64,000 nucleotides of DNA, taken from Massilia phosphatilytica. Lineage in GTDB: Bacteria; Pseudomonadota; Gammaproteobacteria; Burkholderiales; Burkholderiaceae_D. The position numbers and the translations under genes were made by a program. This document shows positions 33,674-42,763 of this stretch, piece by piece. The stretch's first letter is position 1. Every line of letters begins with the position of its first letter. The notes under the pieces are model-generated. The model was not told the origin of the DNA. It did not search any database and worked only from the letters and a program-made list of their open reading frames with translations. The stretch is taken from contig NZ_PUIP01000003.1 of assembly GCF_002968015.1 (NCBI RefSeq), positions 248,001-312,000 of the forward strand. Reading direction: 5' to 3'.

Positions 33674-36649
33674 GTGGTATTTCGTGGCGATTCCTGCATC
33701 AAGTCCCTGTTGGCAGCCACGCTGCTGAGCGCCGCCTGCATCCTGCCTGCCCGCGCCGCGCCGCCCGTGGACAAGGCGCCCGTGATCGACCTGCCGCATG
33801 CGAGCTGGACGGCCCGCGAAGGCGCGCCCTCCAACATCACCGGCATCGCGCAGACACCCGACGGCTGGATCTGGATCGGCAGCACGTCGGGCCTGTACAA
33901 GTTCGACGGCGTGCGCTTCCTGCGCGCCACGGGTGCGCAGGCGCCGCTGTCGTCGAACGTGGCCGGCATCGGCGTGCTGCCCGGTGGCCTGATGTGGGTC
34001 GGCTACAAATACGGCGGCGTGAGCCTGATGGCGGACGGCAGGATGCGCCACTACCCCGGCAACGCGGACGGCGGCCCCGCCGGCACGGTGTTCTCCGCCA
34101 CGCGCGACGCCGCCGGCCGGCTGTGGCTCGCCACCGGGCGCGGCCTGCTCGTCCTCGGCGCCGATGGACGCTGGCGGCCCTGCGACCCCGCGCTCGGCGC
34201 GCCCGCCAGTGCGTTCTCGTCCGTGCTGGCGGATCGCGACGGCGCGCTGTGGGCTGCCGGCATCGCCGGCGTGTACATGCTGCCGAAGGGCGGCGGCCGG
34301 TTCGAGCGGCGGGCGACGCTGTCGACCCTCCTGTCGCTGGTCCGCCACCCGGATGGCAGCATCTGGACGTCGGACGAAACCCGCCCCGGCCTGCACATGC
34401 TGGCCGGCCCGGCGCGCGGGCCCGCGCCGGCGTGGGACTTCCCGCGCGGTGCCACCCTGTTCGCATTCGATCGCGATGGCCATGCCTGGGTAGCCGACGG
34501 CTCCGGCGTGCTGCGCGCCGCCGCCGCGGACGGGCCGGTGCGCATCCGCCGCATGTGGGCCGAGCACGGGCTCTCCGGACGCAAGGTGCAAGCCGTGTTC
34601 GAAGACCGCGAACGCAACGTCTGGGTCGGCACCGAGAGCGGCCTGGACCGGTTTCACTCGCCGCGCGTGCGGGCCGAAGCGCTGTCCGGGGATGCGTCAT
34701 CGGATGCGTTGCCGCTGGCGGGCGGCGCGGGTGCCGGCGTCTGGGCCGGCCATGCGACGCTGGCGGCCCCCGGCGCGTCCGCGCGCGAGTTCGGCCACGC
34801 CCCGGCGGGCATCAACGACACGATCACCGCGCTGTACCGGGGTCCGGCGGGCGACGTCTGGGCCGCCGGCTTCAGCGGCCTGTGGGCCGTACGTCCGGAC
34901 GGCGCCGCGTGGCGCCGCCTGCTCCCCGGCATCGACGGCCAGGCGACCATCTACGCGATGGCGCAGGACACCGCAGGCGCCCTGTGGCTGGCGCTGGGGC
35001 GGCGCGGCGTCGCCGCATGGCGCGACGGCCGGCTGGTCCGCGGCGGCGGCATCGCGGCACTGGACACCTACGCGGCGGCGACCGTCGCGGCGGACCGGCG
35101 CGGGCGCGTCTGGTTCGGGTCCGTCGGCGACGATCTCGTCATCCTGGACGGCGGCAAGGTCAGGCACTACGGGCGCGTGGACGGCCTCACCGTCGGCACC
35201 GTGATCCAGATCCTGCCGACCGACCACGGCGCCTGGGTGGGTGGCGAGAATGGCCTCATGCATTTCGACGGGGCGCGTTTCACGCCCGTCACGGGCCGCA
35301 ACGGCGAACCGTTCGCCGGCATCACGGGCATGGTGTTCGCGCGCGACGGGACGCTGTGGCTCAACGGCGCCGGCGGCCTGTCCAGCATCGCGCCGGACGA
35401 ACTGCGGCGTGCGCTGCGCGAGCCGGGCCATGGCGTCGGCTACGGCCGGATCGATTACCGCGACGGCCTGCGCGGCACGGCGGGCGCGATCCTCCCGGTG
35501 TCGTCCGCCGTCCGCAGCGACGACGGCACGCTGTGGTTCACGACGATCGGCGGCGTCTACGGGTTCGACCCGGCCGCGCTGCCGCGCAACACGCTGGTGC
35601 CGCCGGTCGTCATCACCGGCCTCAAGTCCGGCGCGGCCGCATTCGGCGCGCACGACGGCATGCGCCTGCCGGCAGGCACGGAGACGCTGGACATCGACTT
35701 TACCGCGCTGACCTACCGCGAACCCGGGCGCGTGGAATTCCGCTACCGGCTCGACGGCGTCGACCACGACTGGCGCGAGGGCGGCGACCGGTCCGCCCAC
35801 TACACCAACCTGGGGCCGGGGAATTACCGGTTCCAGGTGCTCGCGTCGAACGACGACGGGGTGTGGAACACGACCGGCGCCGCTGTCTCGTTCGACATCG
35901 CGCCGCGCCTGACGCAGACGACCTGGTTCCGCGTGCTGTGCATCGTCGCGGCGGTATTCGTCGCGTGGCGCCTGCAGCTGTTCTGGATGCGCCGGACCGC
36001 GCGCCGGCTCGCCGTCCGCATGGGCGAGCGGATCGCCGAGCGCGAACGCATCGCGCGCGAACTGCACGACACGCTGCTGCAATCGATCCAGGGCCTGATG
36101 CTGCTGTTCTGGAGCGCGGCCAGCCGGCTGACGGCGGAGGCCCGCGTGCCGCTGGAAGGCGCGCTGGCGCGCGCCAACGGTGTGGTGGCCGAGGGCCGCG
36201 ACCGCGTGGCCGGCCTGCGCTCGGCCACCGTGCCCGATGCCGACCTGGCCGGCGCACTGCGCCGCTTCGCCGAACCGCTCGCGCGCGATGCCGGCATCGC
36301 CTTCCGCCTGTATGCGGACGGCCGCGCGCGCCGGCTGCGCGATCCCGCCGTCGACGAAGCCTACGCCATCGCCCGCGAGGCGCTGTGGAACGCGTTCGCG
36401 CATGCACGGGCGCGCACGGTCGACGTCACGCTGCAGTACGCGCCGTCGGCACTGGTCGTCACGATCACCGACAATGGCACCGGCCTGCCCGACGACGTGG
36501 ATGCGGAACGCGGCCGCGACGGCCATTGGGGTATCCCGGGCATGCGCGAGCGGGCCCGCACGCTGGGCGCGACGCTGGCGGTCCAGACGGCGCCCGGCGA
36601 CGGCACGACGTGGACGCTGCGCGTGCCGGCGCCGATCGCGTACGCCTGA
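33674..36649 (+). CDS. Beta-propeller sensor histidine kinase
   Basis: A 991-residue hybrid-length sensor of the type with two-component regulator propellers. A signal peptide (about 1-28, ending LPARA) leads to two seven-bladed propellers of GDVW/GTLW-like repeats at about 40-640, a Y_Y_Y domain at 670-745, one membrane helix at 754-772, then a HisKA_3 domain with phosphoacceptor His798 in ERIARELHDTLLQS and an ATPase domain with NAFAHA and DNGTGLP. There is no receiver domain and no response regulator next to it. The GTG start gives the best signal peptide; an in-frame ATG at 33617 is the alternative. Periplasmic propellers in this family often sense polysaccharide pieces. Confidence 0.88.
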   Translation: MVFRGDSCIKSLLAATLLSAACILPARAAPPVDKAPVIDLPHASWTAREGAPSNITGIAQTPDGWIWIGSTSGLYKFDGVRFLRATGAQAPLSSNVAGIGVLPGGLMWVGYKYGGVSLMADGRMRHYPGNADGGPAGTVFSATRDAAGRLWLATGRGLLVLGADGRWRPCDPALGAPASAFSSVLADRDGALWAAGIAGVYMLPKGGGRFERRATLSTLLSLVRHPDGSIWTSDETRPGLHMLAGPARGPAPAWDFPRGATLFAFDRDGHAWVADGSGVLRAAAADGPVRIRRMWAEHGLSGRKVQAVFEDRERNVWVGTESGLDRFHSPRVRAEALSGDASSDALPLAGGAGAGVWAGHATLAAPGASAREFGHAPAGINDTITALYRGPAGDVWAAGFSGLWAVRPDGAAWRRLLPGIDGQATIYAMAQDTAGALWLALGRRGVAAWRDGRLVRGGGIAALDTYAAATVAADRRGRVWFGSVGDDLVILDGGKVRHYGRVDGLTVGTVIQILPTDHGAWVGGENGLMHFDGARFTPVTGRNGEPFAGITGMVFARDGTLWLNGAGGLSSIAPDELRRALREPGHGVGYGRIDYRDGLRGTAGAILPVSSAVRSDDGTLWFTTIGGVYGFDPAALPRNTLVPPVVITGLKSGAAAFGAHDGMRLPAGTETLDIDFTALTYREPGRVEFRYRLDGVDHDWREGGDRSAHYTNLGPGNYRFQVLASNDDGVWNTTGAAVSFDIAPRLTQTTWFRVLCIVAAVFVAWRLQLFWMRRTARRLAVRMGERIAERERIARELHDTLLQSIQGLMLLFWSAASRLTAEARVPLEGALARANGVVAEGRDRVAGLRSATVPDADLAGALRRFAEPLARDAGIAFRLYADGRARRLRDPAVDEAYAIAREALWNAFAHARARTVDVTLQYAPSALVVTITDNGTGLPDDVDAERGRDGHWGIPGMRERARTLGATLAVQTAPGDGTTWTLRVPAPIAYA

Positions 36650-36660
36650 GCGGTACGCGC

Positions 36661-37053
36661 CTACGCTTCCGAACGTCCCGTTCCGGCGCGGTCCCGTTCG
36701 TACCGCCGCGCGACCGGAAAATCCGGCAGCCACGATTCGCGCCGCACGGTCCACAACTCGTAGGTCGGCTGGAACTGGTCCGGGCTGTCGAGCGCGCCGA
36801 GGTGCACCTCGACCTCGTCGCCGCTGCGCGAAAACACGGACGAACCGCAGCGCGGGCAGAAATGGCGGCCGGCATAGTCGCTGGTCACGCCGGTGACCGT
36901 CACGGCCTGCGCGGGGAAGATCGCGGAGGCGTGGAACAGCGAACCGTGGTGCTTACGGCAATCGAGGCAATGGCAGATGCCGACGCGCCAGGGCCGGCCC
37001 GTCGCCTCGATGCGAACGTCGCCGCACAGGCAGCCACCGCGCGCGGACGTCAT
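36661..37053 (-). CDS. GFA/CENP-V family zinc protein
   Basis: The 130-residue product has the Cys pattern of the glutathione-dependent formaldehyde-activating family: CLCG near residue 8, CHCLDCRK near 27, and CPRCGSSV near 67, which bind two zinc ions. Many members are not formaldehyde enzymes, so activity is left open. Its ATG overlaps the stop of the TetR regulator gene (ATGA), so the two are co-expressed from the promoter beside the MFS transporter gene. Confidence 0.85.
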   Translation of the reverse strand: MTSARGGCLCGDVRIEATGRPWRVGICHCLDCRKHHGSLFHASAIFPAQAVTVTGVTSDYAGRHFCPRCGSSVFSRSGDEVEVHLGALDSPDQFQPTYELWTVRRESWLPDFPVARRYERDRAGTGRSEA

Positions 37054-37646
37054 GGTGCGCCCTGCGGAAGCATCAGGCGCAGCAGATCGTCCGCCACGGC
37101 CTCCAGCTGGCCGACGTCGCGGTACACCCGCTCCAGCACGACCATGCCGCGCGTCGTCGTCGTGATGAGGCGCGCGGCGGCGGCGGGCGGCAGCGCGAGC
37201 CGGCCGGCGGCGTCGGGCCGGCCCAGGCGCTCCGCCAGGGCAGCCTGCACATCGTCCAGCAGCCCGCGCAACGCGGCCCGGATCGCGTCGTCCATCGCCG
37301 TCTCGTCCGTCGCGGTCTTGGTCGTCAGGCAGCCACGCGTGACCTCGTCGTCGTCGACGGCCGTCACCGTATCGATCGCGAAACGCAGGTAGCGCCGCAG
37401 CGCTTCCTCGGCCGTGGGCGCGTCCAGCGCTGCGCGCAGGCTGCCCAGGAACCACGTCCGGTAACGCCCGAACACGCGCAGGAACAGCGCCTGCTTGTCG
37501 CCGTACGCGTGGTACAGCGAACCGCGCAGGACACCCGTCGCCTGGGCGACGTCCTGCATGGACGTGGCGCCGAACCCGCGCCGCCAGAACAGCAGCATGG
37601 CGCGGTCGAGCACCTCGTCTTCATCGAATTGTTTTGTGCCAGCCAT
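37050..37646 (-). CDS. TetR/AcrR-family regulator of the MFS gene
   Basis: A 198-residue repressor with the helix-turn-helix at about 8-55 (LDRAMLLFWRRGFGATSMQDVAQATGVLRGSLYHAYGDK), close to the group with the C-terminal domain of YcdC/PsrA-like proteins. It is divergent from a YbfB-type MFS transporter across 97 bp holding two inverted repeats built on TTGAC/GTCAA, the probable operators. Start at 37646 follows a weak site; upstream in-frame codons would run into the operators. Likely controls itself, the GFA gene and the transporter. Confidence 0.87.
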   Translation of the reverse strand: MAGTKQFDEDEVLDRAMLLFWRRGFGATSMQDVAQATGVLRGSLYHAYGDKQALFLRVFGRYRTWFLGSLRAALDAPTAEEALRRYLRFAIDTVTAVDDDEVTRGCLTTKTATDETAMDDAIRAALRGLLDDVQAALAERLGRPDAAGRLALPPAAAARLITTTTRGMVVLERVYRDVGQLEAVADDLLRLMLPQGAP

Positions 37647-37666
37647 GCAGGGGATTATCGTGATCC

Positions 37667-37702
37667 TTGACAGCCCTGTCAAGTTTGACTAACCTGTCAA
37701 AC
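37667..37702. promoter_or_regulatory. Tandem operators of the TetR/MFS promoter
   Basis: TTGACAG-CC-CTGTCAA at 37667-37682 is a perfect inverted repeat with 7-bp arms. GTTTGAC-N6-GTCAAAC at 37683-37702 is a second perfect 7-bp repeat with a wider spacer. Both share the TTGAC half. The first also contains a TTGACA that could be a -35 element for the MFS gene, which would make repression direct. Confidence 0.7.
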
Positions 37703-37743
37703 ATGCAGGGACATTCGCCCCGTGCCTTTGTCAAGGATTCGCC

Positions 37744-38949
37744 ATGGAAACAACCCTCGACCGCGCCGCCGCCACGCGCGCCATCCTCGCCGGACTGTGC
37801 GCCAGCCTGGTCGGCATCGGTCTCGCACGCTTCGCCTACACGCCGCTGATCCCGCCGCTGATCGAAGCGCACTGGTTCGCCGCGCAGGACGTCGTCTTCC
37901 TCGGCGCCGCCAACCTCGTCGGCTACCTGGCGGGCGCGCTCGCGGGGCGGCCCCTGGCCGCGCGCCTGGGCAGCCGGCGCACCCTCCAATTCATGATGGC
38001 ACTCGCCTCGCTCGCGTTCTTCGCCTGTGCCCTGCCCCTGTCCGTCGCCTGGTTCTTCGGCTGGCGCTTCCTGTCCGGCCTGTCCGGCGGCATCATCATG
38101 GTGCTGGCCGCGCTGAGCATCCTGCCCCAGGTACCGGCCGAGCGGCGCGGCGTGGCCAGCGGCGCGATCTTCCTGGGCCTCGGCCTCGGCATCGCCGCGT
38201 CGGGTACCGTCGTCCCACTGCTGCTGGGCGAAGGCCTGGCCGCCACGTGGGCCGGGCTGGGTGTGCTGTCGCTGCTGCTGACCGCCATCAGCTGGCGCTG
38301 GTGGCCGCAGGCAGCCGCTGCCGCGCCGGCGGCCACCGGCGGCCGCGCGCCCGCGCAGGCCGGGTTCGCGCTGAAGCTGATCTATGCGCAGTACGCGCTG
38401 AAGGCCGTCGGCCTCGTCCCGATGATGGTGTTCCTCGTGGACTACGTGGCCCGCGGCCTGCACCTGGGCTCCCACACGGCGGCGCTGTTCTGGGTCGTCT
38501 ACGGCCTTGGCGCGACGGCGGGCCCGATGCTGTACGGCGTGCTGGGCGACCGGCTCGGCATCGGCACCGCCACGCGCATCGCGCTGGCCCTGCAGATCGC
38601 GGCGGCGGGCGTGCTGGTCCTCGCGCACAACCTCGGCGGCCTGCTCGTGGCCACGTTCGTCATCGGCACCTACCCGCCCGGCATCGTGCCGCTGACGCTC
38701 GGCCGCATCCGCCACACGCTGCCGCAGGACGTGCCCGCGCAGGGTGCGGCGTGGAGCCGCGCGACGACGATCTTCGCCCTGTTCCAGGCGCTCGCCGGCT
38801 ATGCCTATTCCTGGATCTTCGCGGCGACCGGGGGCGACCACCGGGTACTGATGGAGATCGGCGCGGCCGCACTGGCCATCGCCCTGCTGTCCGACCTGCT
38901 GCTGGCGCGCGCGGCGTGGGCGGGCGTCGCGCGCATCTGTCGAGCTTGA
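37744..38949 (+). CDS. YbfB/YjiJ-family MFS transporter
   Basis: A 401-residue inner-membrane exporter or importer with 12 helices. The first helix motif GIGLARFAYTPLIPPL and the GYLAGALAG and GRPLAARLGSRR segments between helices 2 and 3 are those of the YbfB/YjiJ group. The middle loop is Ala-rich (about 195-212). No substrate is known for the group. A TetR gene on the other strand with two operator dyads suggests induction by its own substrate. It is the only gene in its direction here. Confidence 0.88.
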   Translation: METTLDRAAATRAILAGLCASLVGIGLARFAYTPLIPPLIEAHWFAAQDVVFLGAANLVGYLAGALAGRPLAARLGSRRTLQFMMALASLAFFACALPLSVAWFFGWRFLSGLSGGIIMVLAALSILPQVPAERRGVASGAIFLGLGLGIAASGTVVPLLLGEGLAATWAGLGVLSLLLTAISWRWWPQAAAAAPAATGGRAPAQAGFALKLIYAQYALKAVGLVPMMVFLVDYVARGLHLGSHTAALFWVVYGLGATAGPMLYGVLGDRLGIGTATRIALALQIAAAGVLVLAHNLGGLLVATFVIGTYPPGIVPLTLGRIRHTLPQDVPAQGAAWSRATTIFALFQALAGYAYSWIFAATGGDHRVLMEIGAAALAIALLSDLLLARAAWAGVARICRA

Positions 38950-39032
38950 AAAATTGCTACGGATGATGTCGACATGGTATGTTCGTTCCGCTGAATCAAA
39001 GACCATGATGAGGATGATCGGATGAAGATCGA

Positions 39033-39983
39033 ATGGTTCCAATGAAGCGTTACGAGTTCGACGCTGGACGTATGACGCCGCCCTGCCCCGACCCGCTCGC
39101 GCGCGCGCCCCGCGCCGCGCCCGACGGCCCGCCGACCGACTGGCTGCGCCTGCCGCCGCCCTCGCTGCAGGGCGCGCTCGTGGCCGTCGTCGGGCGCGAC
39201 GTCCGCAGCGTGACCTTGAACCATGTGCAGCGCCTGTCGCACTTCCCGTCGTCGCCGCTCGTCTCGCTGTCCTGGTACCAAGACCTCGACGCGGGCGATG
39301 TGCGCATGGAAGATGGCGCCGCGGTATGGCGGCCGTTCGGCACGGCGTGCGTCGTCGCGGGCACGCAGGCCTATCCCACCACGACGTGGGCGCCGACGAC
39401 GGGCCGCGGCTGCATGGCCCTGTTCCAGGCGGATGCCGCGCGCGATCTGTTCGGCCTGGACCTCGCGCGCGTGCAGGACCGCTTCGTCCCCGCCGCCGAC
39501 GTCATGGGCCGCGAGTGGGCGCCGCTGTGGGACGCGCTGCTCGCCAGCCGCGACGAGGACCTCGTCGGCGTGTTCGAACACCATCTCGCGCGGCGCTGGC
39601 AGGCGCTGTCCGGCCGCGCCACGGCCCAGGCGTCGCTGCGCCAGCTCGGCCGCAACTGGGTCGAGCGCCTCGCGTGGCAGGCGCACGAGTGGCGGCGCGA
39701 GCACAGCCCGCGCCACGTCGAGCGCCGCATCAAGTCGTTCAGCGGCCGCTCGCTGCGCGAATGGCAGTCCATCGTGCGCACCGAAGGCCTGTTCTTCGCC
39801 GCGCGCGACCGCCACGATGCCGGCCAGCCGTTCGACTGGGCCGCCATGGCACTGGACGAAGGCTTTGCCGACCAGGCCCACATGACGCGCGCCGTGCGCC
39901 GCATCACCGGCTTCGCGCCGGCGGAATTCGCGCGCCGCTTCGCCGAGGACGAATCGTTCTGGATGTACCGGCTGTGGGTTTGA
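39033..39983 (+). CDS. AraC-family transcriptional regulator
   Basis: The 316-residue protein has an N-terminal cupin-like sensing region (about 30-190) and a C-terminal double helix-turn-helix with ERRIKSFSGRSLREWQSIVRTE and the AraC signature region GFADQAHMTRAVRRITGFAPAEFARRF at about 275-302. The start may be the ATG at 39033 or the one at 39042. It lies 83 bp after the MFS gene on the same strand and convergent with the MipA-like gene. Its targets cannot be told from the sequence. Confidence 0.85.
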   Translation: MVPMKRYEFDAGRMTPPCPDPLARAPRAAPDGPPTDWLRLPPPSLQGALVAVVGRDVRSVTLNHVQRLSHFPSSPLVSLSWYQDLDAGDVRMEDGAAVWRPFGTACVVAGTQAYPTTTWAPTTGRGCMALFQADAARDLFGLDLARVQDRFVPAADVMGREWAPLWDALLASRDEDLVGVFEHHLARRWQALSGRATAQASLRQLGRNWVERLAWQAHEWRREHSPRHVERRIKSFSGRSLREWQSIVRTEGLFFAARDRHDAGQPFDWAAMALDEGFADQAHMTRAVRRITGFAPAEFARRFAEDESFWMYRLWV

Positions 39984-40001
39984 CGGCGCGCTGGCGGGCG
40001 G

Positions 40002-40724
40002 TCAATAGTGGTAAGTGAATTGCGTGAACAGGCTGACGTTGTGCGGCGACACGACCAGCGGGCTGTCGGCCGCGGCCCTGGCCAGGCGCGATTCGCGCAC
40101 GCCCGTCGTCACTGCATATTTGGTGCTCAACTCGACGTTCCAGAGCACGCCTGCGAACAGGTTCTTCAGCCCCCCGCCCGGGTGGTAGCCAGCCCGGCCG
40201 AAATACGAGTCCATGTAGCTGGCGTTCACCGCGGTGAAACCGAGGTTGACGCCGAGCGACTGGTGCGACGACAGATCGATGCCGTAGCCGGCGCTCGCGG
40301 TGAAACGCGCGCCATGGCCGTCATTGCCGCCGCCGTACAGTAATTGCGACGACAACATGAGGTTGTGGGCCACGCGATAGGAAACGAAACCGCCGCCCTC
40401 CAGCCCCCAGTCGTCGTGCGTGCCGCGGCTGTCCGCGCGCTCGGGCTTGGCGCCGTAAGTGAGCACCGGACCGAAATTCCAGCGCGGATTGCGCGACATG
40501 CGGATGCCCACTTCGCCCGGCGCCGCGAAGACGCCGTTGCTCCACTGGGCCGACACCGTCGGCAACAGCACGAAGCGGCTGTCGCCGCGACCCTCGGCGC
40601 GCGGCACGACGGCGGCAACTACGCCCAGGTCGACGTCGGTCGTCCCCTCGGGCATTTGCGTGGTGGCGGACTGGCCATAAACGGACGTGCAGGCGCACAG
40701 CAACGGAATCGACAAGTACTTCAA
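40002..40724 (-). CDS. MipA/OmpV-family outer-membrane protein
   Basis: A 240-residue barrel with a signal peptide ending near CTSVYGQ-S. It shows the repeated beta-strand pattern and the family features PEGTTDVDLGVVAAVVPRAEG near the start and a C-terminal strand FTQFTYHY. MipA-like proteins scaffold murein synthesis in some bacteria but most relatives are simple porin-like proteins linked to envelope stress. The gene follows 24 bp downstream of the leftward response-regulator gene, so it is likely the third gene of the sensor-regulator transcript or has a promoter in that gap's start region. Confidence 0.78.
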   Translation of the reverse strand: MKYLSIPLLCACTSVYGQSATTQMPEGTTDVDLGVVAAVVPRAEGRGDSRFVLLPTVSAQWSNGVFAAPGEVGIRMSRNPRWNFGPVLTYGAKPERADSRGTHDDWGLEGGGFVSYRVAHNLMLSSQLLYGGGNDGHGARFTASAGYGIDLSSHQSLGVNLGFTAVNASYMDSYFGRAGYHPGGGLKNLFAGVLWNVELSTKYAVTTGVRESRLARAAADSPLVVSPHNVSLFTQFTYHY

Positions 40725-40748
40725 CGTGACCTCTACGGTGGTGGATAT

Positions 40749-41375
40749 TCAGATGTAAGCGAGCTCCAGGCCGCGCAACACCGCGCGCACCCGGTCGCGC
40801 ACGCCCAGCTTTGCCAGGATGTTCGAGACGTGGTTCTTGATGGTGCCTTCCGTCGGGCCGAGCGCAGCGGCGATCTCGGCGTTATTCAGGCCGGCGGCCA
40901 TGAGGGCGAGGATTTCCGTCTCGCGTGCGGTCAGGCGTTCGGTCAGCGGCGCCGGCGGCTGCGCCGGGGCAAAGGCGCTGCGCGTGCGCTCGGACAGGCC
41001 GGGGCGGAACAACGTGCCGCCCGCGGCGACCGCGCGGATGCCGTCCGCGAGCCGTTCGAGCGAGATGTCCTTCAGGAGGAAACCCCTGGCGCCGGCGCGC
41101 ATGCCGGCCAGCAGGGCCTCGTCGTCGTCGAACGTGGTGAGCAGGATCGTCGGTGGCCAGGCGGGACCGTGTGCCTGCATCAGCTCGACACCGGAACAAT
41201 GCGGCATGCGCACGTCGAGCAGGACCAGGTCGGGGCGCGCGGCCGCCACCACGCCGGGCGCCTCGGCGCCATCGGCCGCTTCGCCCACGACCCGGATATC
41301 GTCCGTGAGGTCGAGCAGGCCGCGGATGCCGCTGCGCACGAGCGTCTGGTCGTCCACCAGTACGACGCGGATCAT
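40749..41375 (-). CDS. NarL/LuxR-type response regulator
   Basis: The 208-residue regulator has a receiver domain with phosphoacceptor Asp54 in LVLLDVRMP and the Lys in LLKDIS, and a C-terminal LuxR helix-turn-helix at about 148-203 with LTARETEILALMAAGLNNAEIA. It is coupled to the upstream histidine kinase gene by ATGA overlap, and the MipA-like gene lies next on the same strand. So the pair may control an envelope function. Confidence 0.93.
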   Translation of the reverse strand: MIRVVLVDDQTLVRSGIRGLLDLTDDIRVVGEAADGAEAPGVVAAARPDLVLLDVRMPHCSGVELMQAHGPAWPPTILLTTFDDDEALLAGMRAGARGFLLKDISLERLADGIRAVAAGGTLFRPGLSERTRSAFAPAQPPAPLTERLTARETEILALMAAGLNNAEIAAALGPTEGTIKNHVSNILAKLGVRDRVRAVLRGLELAYI

Positions 41376-42613
41376 CGTCCCGCTCCCGGTGCCGGCAGGC
41401 GCAGGCGCAGGGCGAAGCCCGCCGGCTGGCGGTCCCCGGCCAGCAGGTCGCCGCCGAACTGGGCGAGGCGCTCGGCGATCCCGCGCAACCCGTTGCCGTG
41501 CGGGGCGCCGGCGCTGCCGCGGCCGTCGTCCGCGATGTCGATCACCACGTCGCCGGCGGCGTCGCAGGCGAGCCGGATCGTCATCGTGGCGGCGTGCGCG
41601 TGACGAACGGTGTTGCTGACGGCCTCCTGGATGCAGCAGAACACCGCATGCGCGGACGCCGGGGAGTCGATGGCGATGGCGGGATCCATGTCGAGCGCGA
41701 TGCGGGGCGCGGGAATGCGGGCGCACAGCAGTTCGAGTGCGCCGCGCAGGTCGATCGGACAGTCGCTGCGCTCCCTGCTCACCAGCAGGCGGATCTCGGC
41801 GAGCAGGCTGGATGCGACGTCGCCGGCAGTGCGCAACGGGGCCGAGACGGGGACGCCGGGCTGGCGCATGGCCAGGTCCAGGTGCAGCTTGAGTGCCGTC
41901 AGGTGGTGGCCGAGCACGTCGTGCATGTCGCGCGCGATGCGCCGGCGCTCGCTGCCGCGGACGGTGTCGGCCAGGAGGGCCTGGGTGGCAAGCAGCTCCG
42001 CGTGGGCGACCGCGAGGGCGAGGCGGCCATGGCGCTCGCGGACCGCGGCGCAGGCCAGCGCGGTGATCACTGCCTGCAGCGCGCACTGGAGCCCGACGAG
42101 CAGCGTGGAGATGCCGAACCGGTAGTCGTTGCCGGCCAGCGGCGCGGCGACCAGCAGCAGCTGCACGGCGCCGGACAACAGGGCAAGCGCGATCGAGCAG
42201 GCCAGCGCACGGCGCAGCGGCAACGCGAAGGCGATCAGCGCGGCGAGGACATACACCAGATTGGCATCGCAGCCGATGGTGATCGCCCCGAGGACCGCAA
42301 CCAGCCTGCCGGGCGAGCGCGGCGGCGGACGGCGCATGGCGCGCCAAGTGCCGGCGGCAAATGCGAGCAAGCCCAGCAAGGCCCCCAGGAGCATGAGCGC
42401 GCGCACCAATGCATGCCGCGCCGAGCCTGCGACCAGCGGCGACGGCGCCGGTGTCCAGAAGCTCGCGAGCACCTGGGCGAGCCGGCCCATCGGCGAGACG
42501 AGCGCCTCCGCATCGGGCCCACGCGTCGCCAGCAGGAGCACGTTGGGTGCGGCGAGCATCAGGCAGGCCAGCAGCCAGAGCGCGGTGTGACTGGGCGGAA
42601 GGAAACGTCGCAT
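41372..42613 (-). CDS. NarL-type sensor histidine kinase
   Basis: A 413-residue inner-membrane kinase. About five helices form the N-terminal sensor (10-30, 68-90, 102-133, 138-160, 165-190). The HisKA_3 domain carries His231 in RRIARDMHDVLGHHL, and the ATPase domain shows EAVSNTVRHAH and DIADDGRGS. No periplasmic domain of size is seen, so the signal is probably sensed in the membrane. Two inverted repeats lie in the 150 bp between it and the divergent exported protein gene. Partner of the response regulator encoded next. Confidence 0.92.
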   Translation of the reverse strand: MRRFLPPSHTALWLLACLMLAAPNVLLLATRGPDAEALVSPMGRLAQVLASFWTPAPSPLVAGSARHALVRALMLLGALLGLLAFAAGTWRAMRRPPPRSPGRLVAVLGAITIGCDANLVYVLAALIAFALPLRRALACSIALALLSGAVQLLLVAAPLAGNDYRFGISTLLVGLQCALQAVITALACAAVRERHGRLALAVAHAELLATQALLADTVRGSERRRIARDMHDVLGHHLTALKLHLDLAMRQPGVPVSAPLRTAGDVASSLLAEIRLLVSRERSDCPIDLRGALELLCARIPAPRIALDMDPAIAIDSPASAHAVFCCIQEAVSNTVRHAHAATMTIRLACDAAGDVVIDIADDGRGSAGAPHGNGLRGIAERLAQFGGDLLAGDRQPAGFALRLRLPAPGAGR

Positions 42614-42650
42614 CGGGAGTCGGTGAATTGAATGAACGATAATTCTATGT

Positions 42651-42709
42651 CACTCGGGCAACTCGCCCAAGTGCCGAAAGTCATGCTCGACGACTCTGAC
42701 TTCCGGCAC
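42651..42709. promoter_or_regulatory. Two neighbouring inverted repeats in a divergent promoter
   Basis: CACTCGGGC and GCCCAAGTG (42651-42659 and 42665-42673) form a 9-bp stem with one mismatch. GTGCCGAAAGTC and GACTTCCGGCAC (42671-42682 and 42698-42709) form a 12-bp repeat with one mismatch and a 15-base spacer. They overlap by three bases. They lie between the sensor kinase gene and the exported protein gene and could be operators or competing hairpins. Confidence 0.5.
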
Positions 42710-42763
42710 ATGTCACAACGTCACAAACCAGCTATCGTACGGCGTCCATCACCGATACCCTCT

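Noticed and set aside
33317..33680. Earlier starts for the P450 or the propeller kinase
   Set aside because: In-frame ATGs exist (33618 minus strand, 33617 plus strand) but the two would overlap each other and leave no promoter; shorter starts give sensible N-termini.
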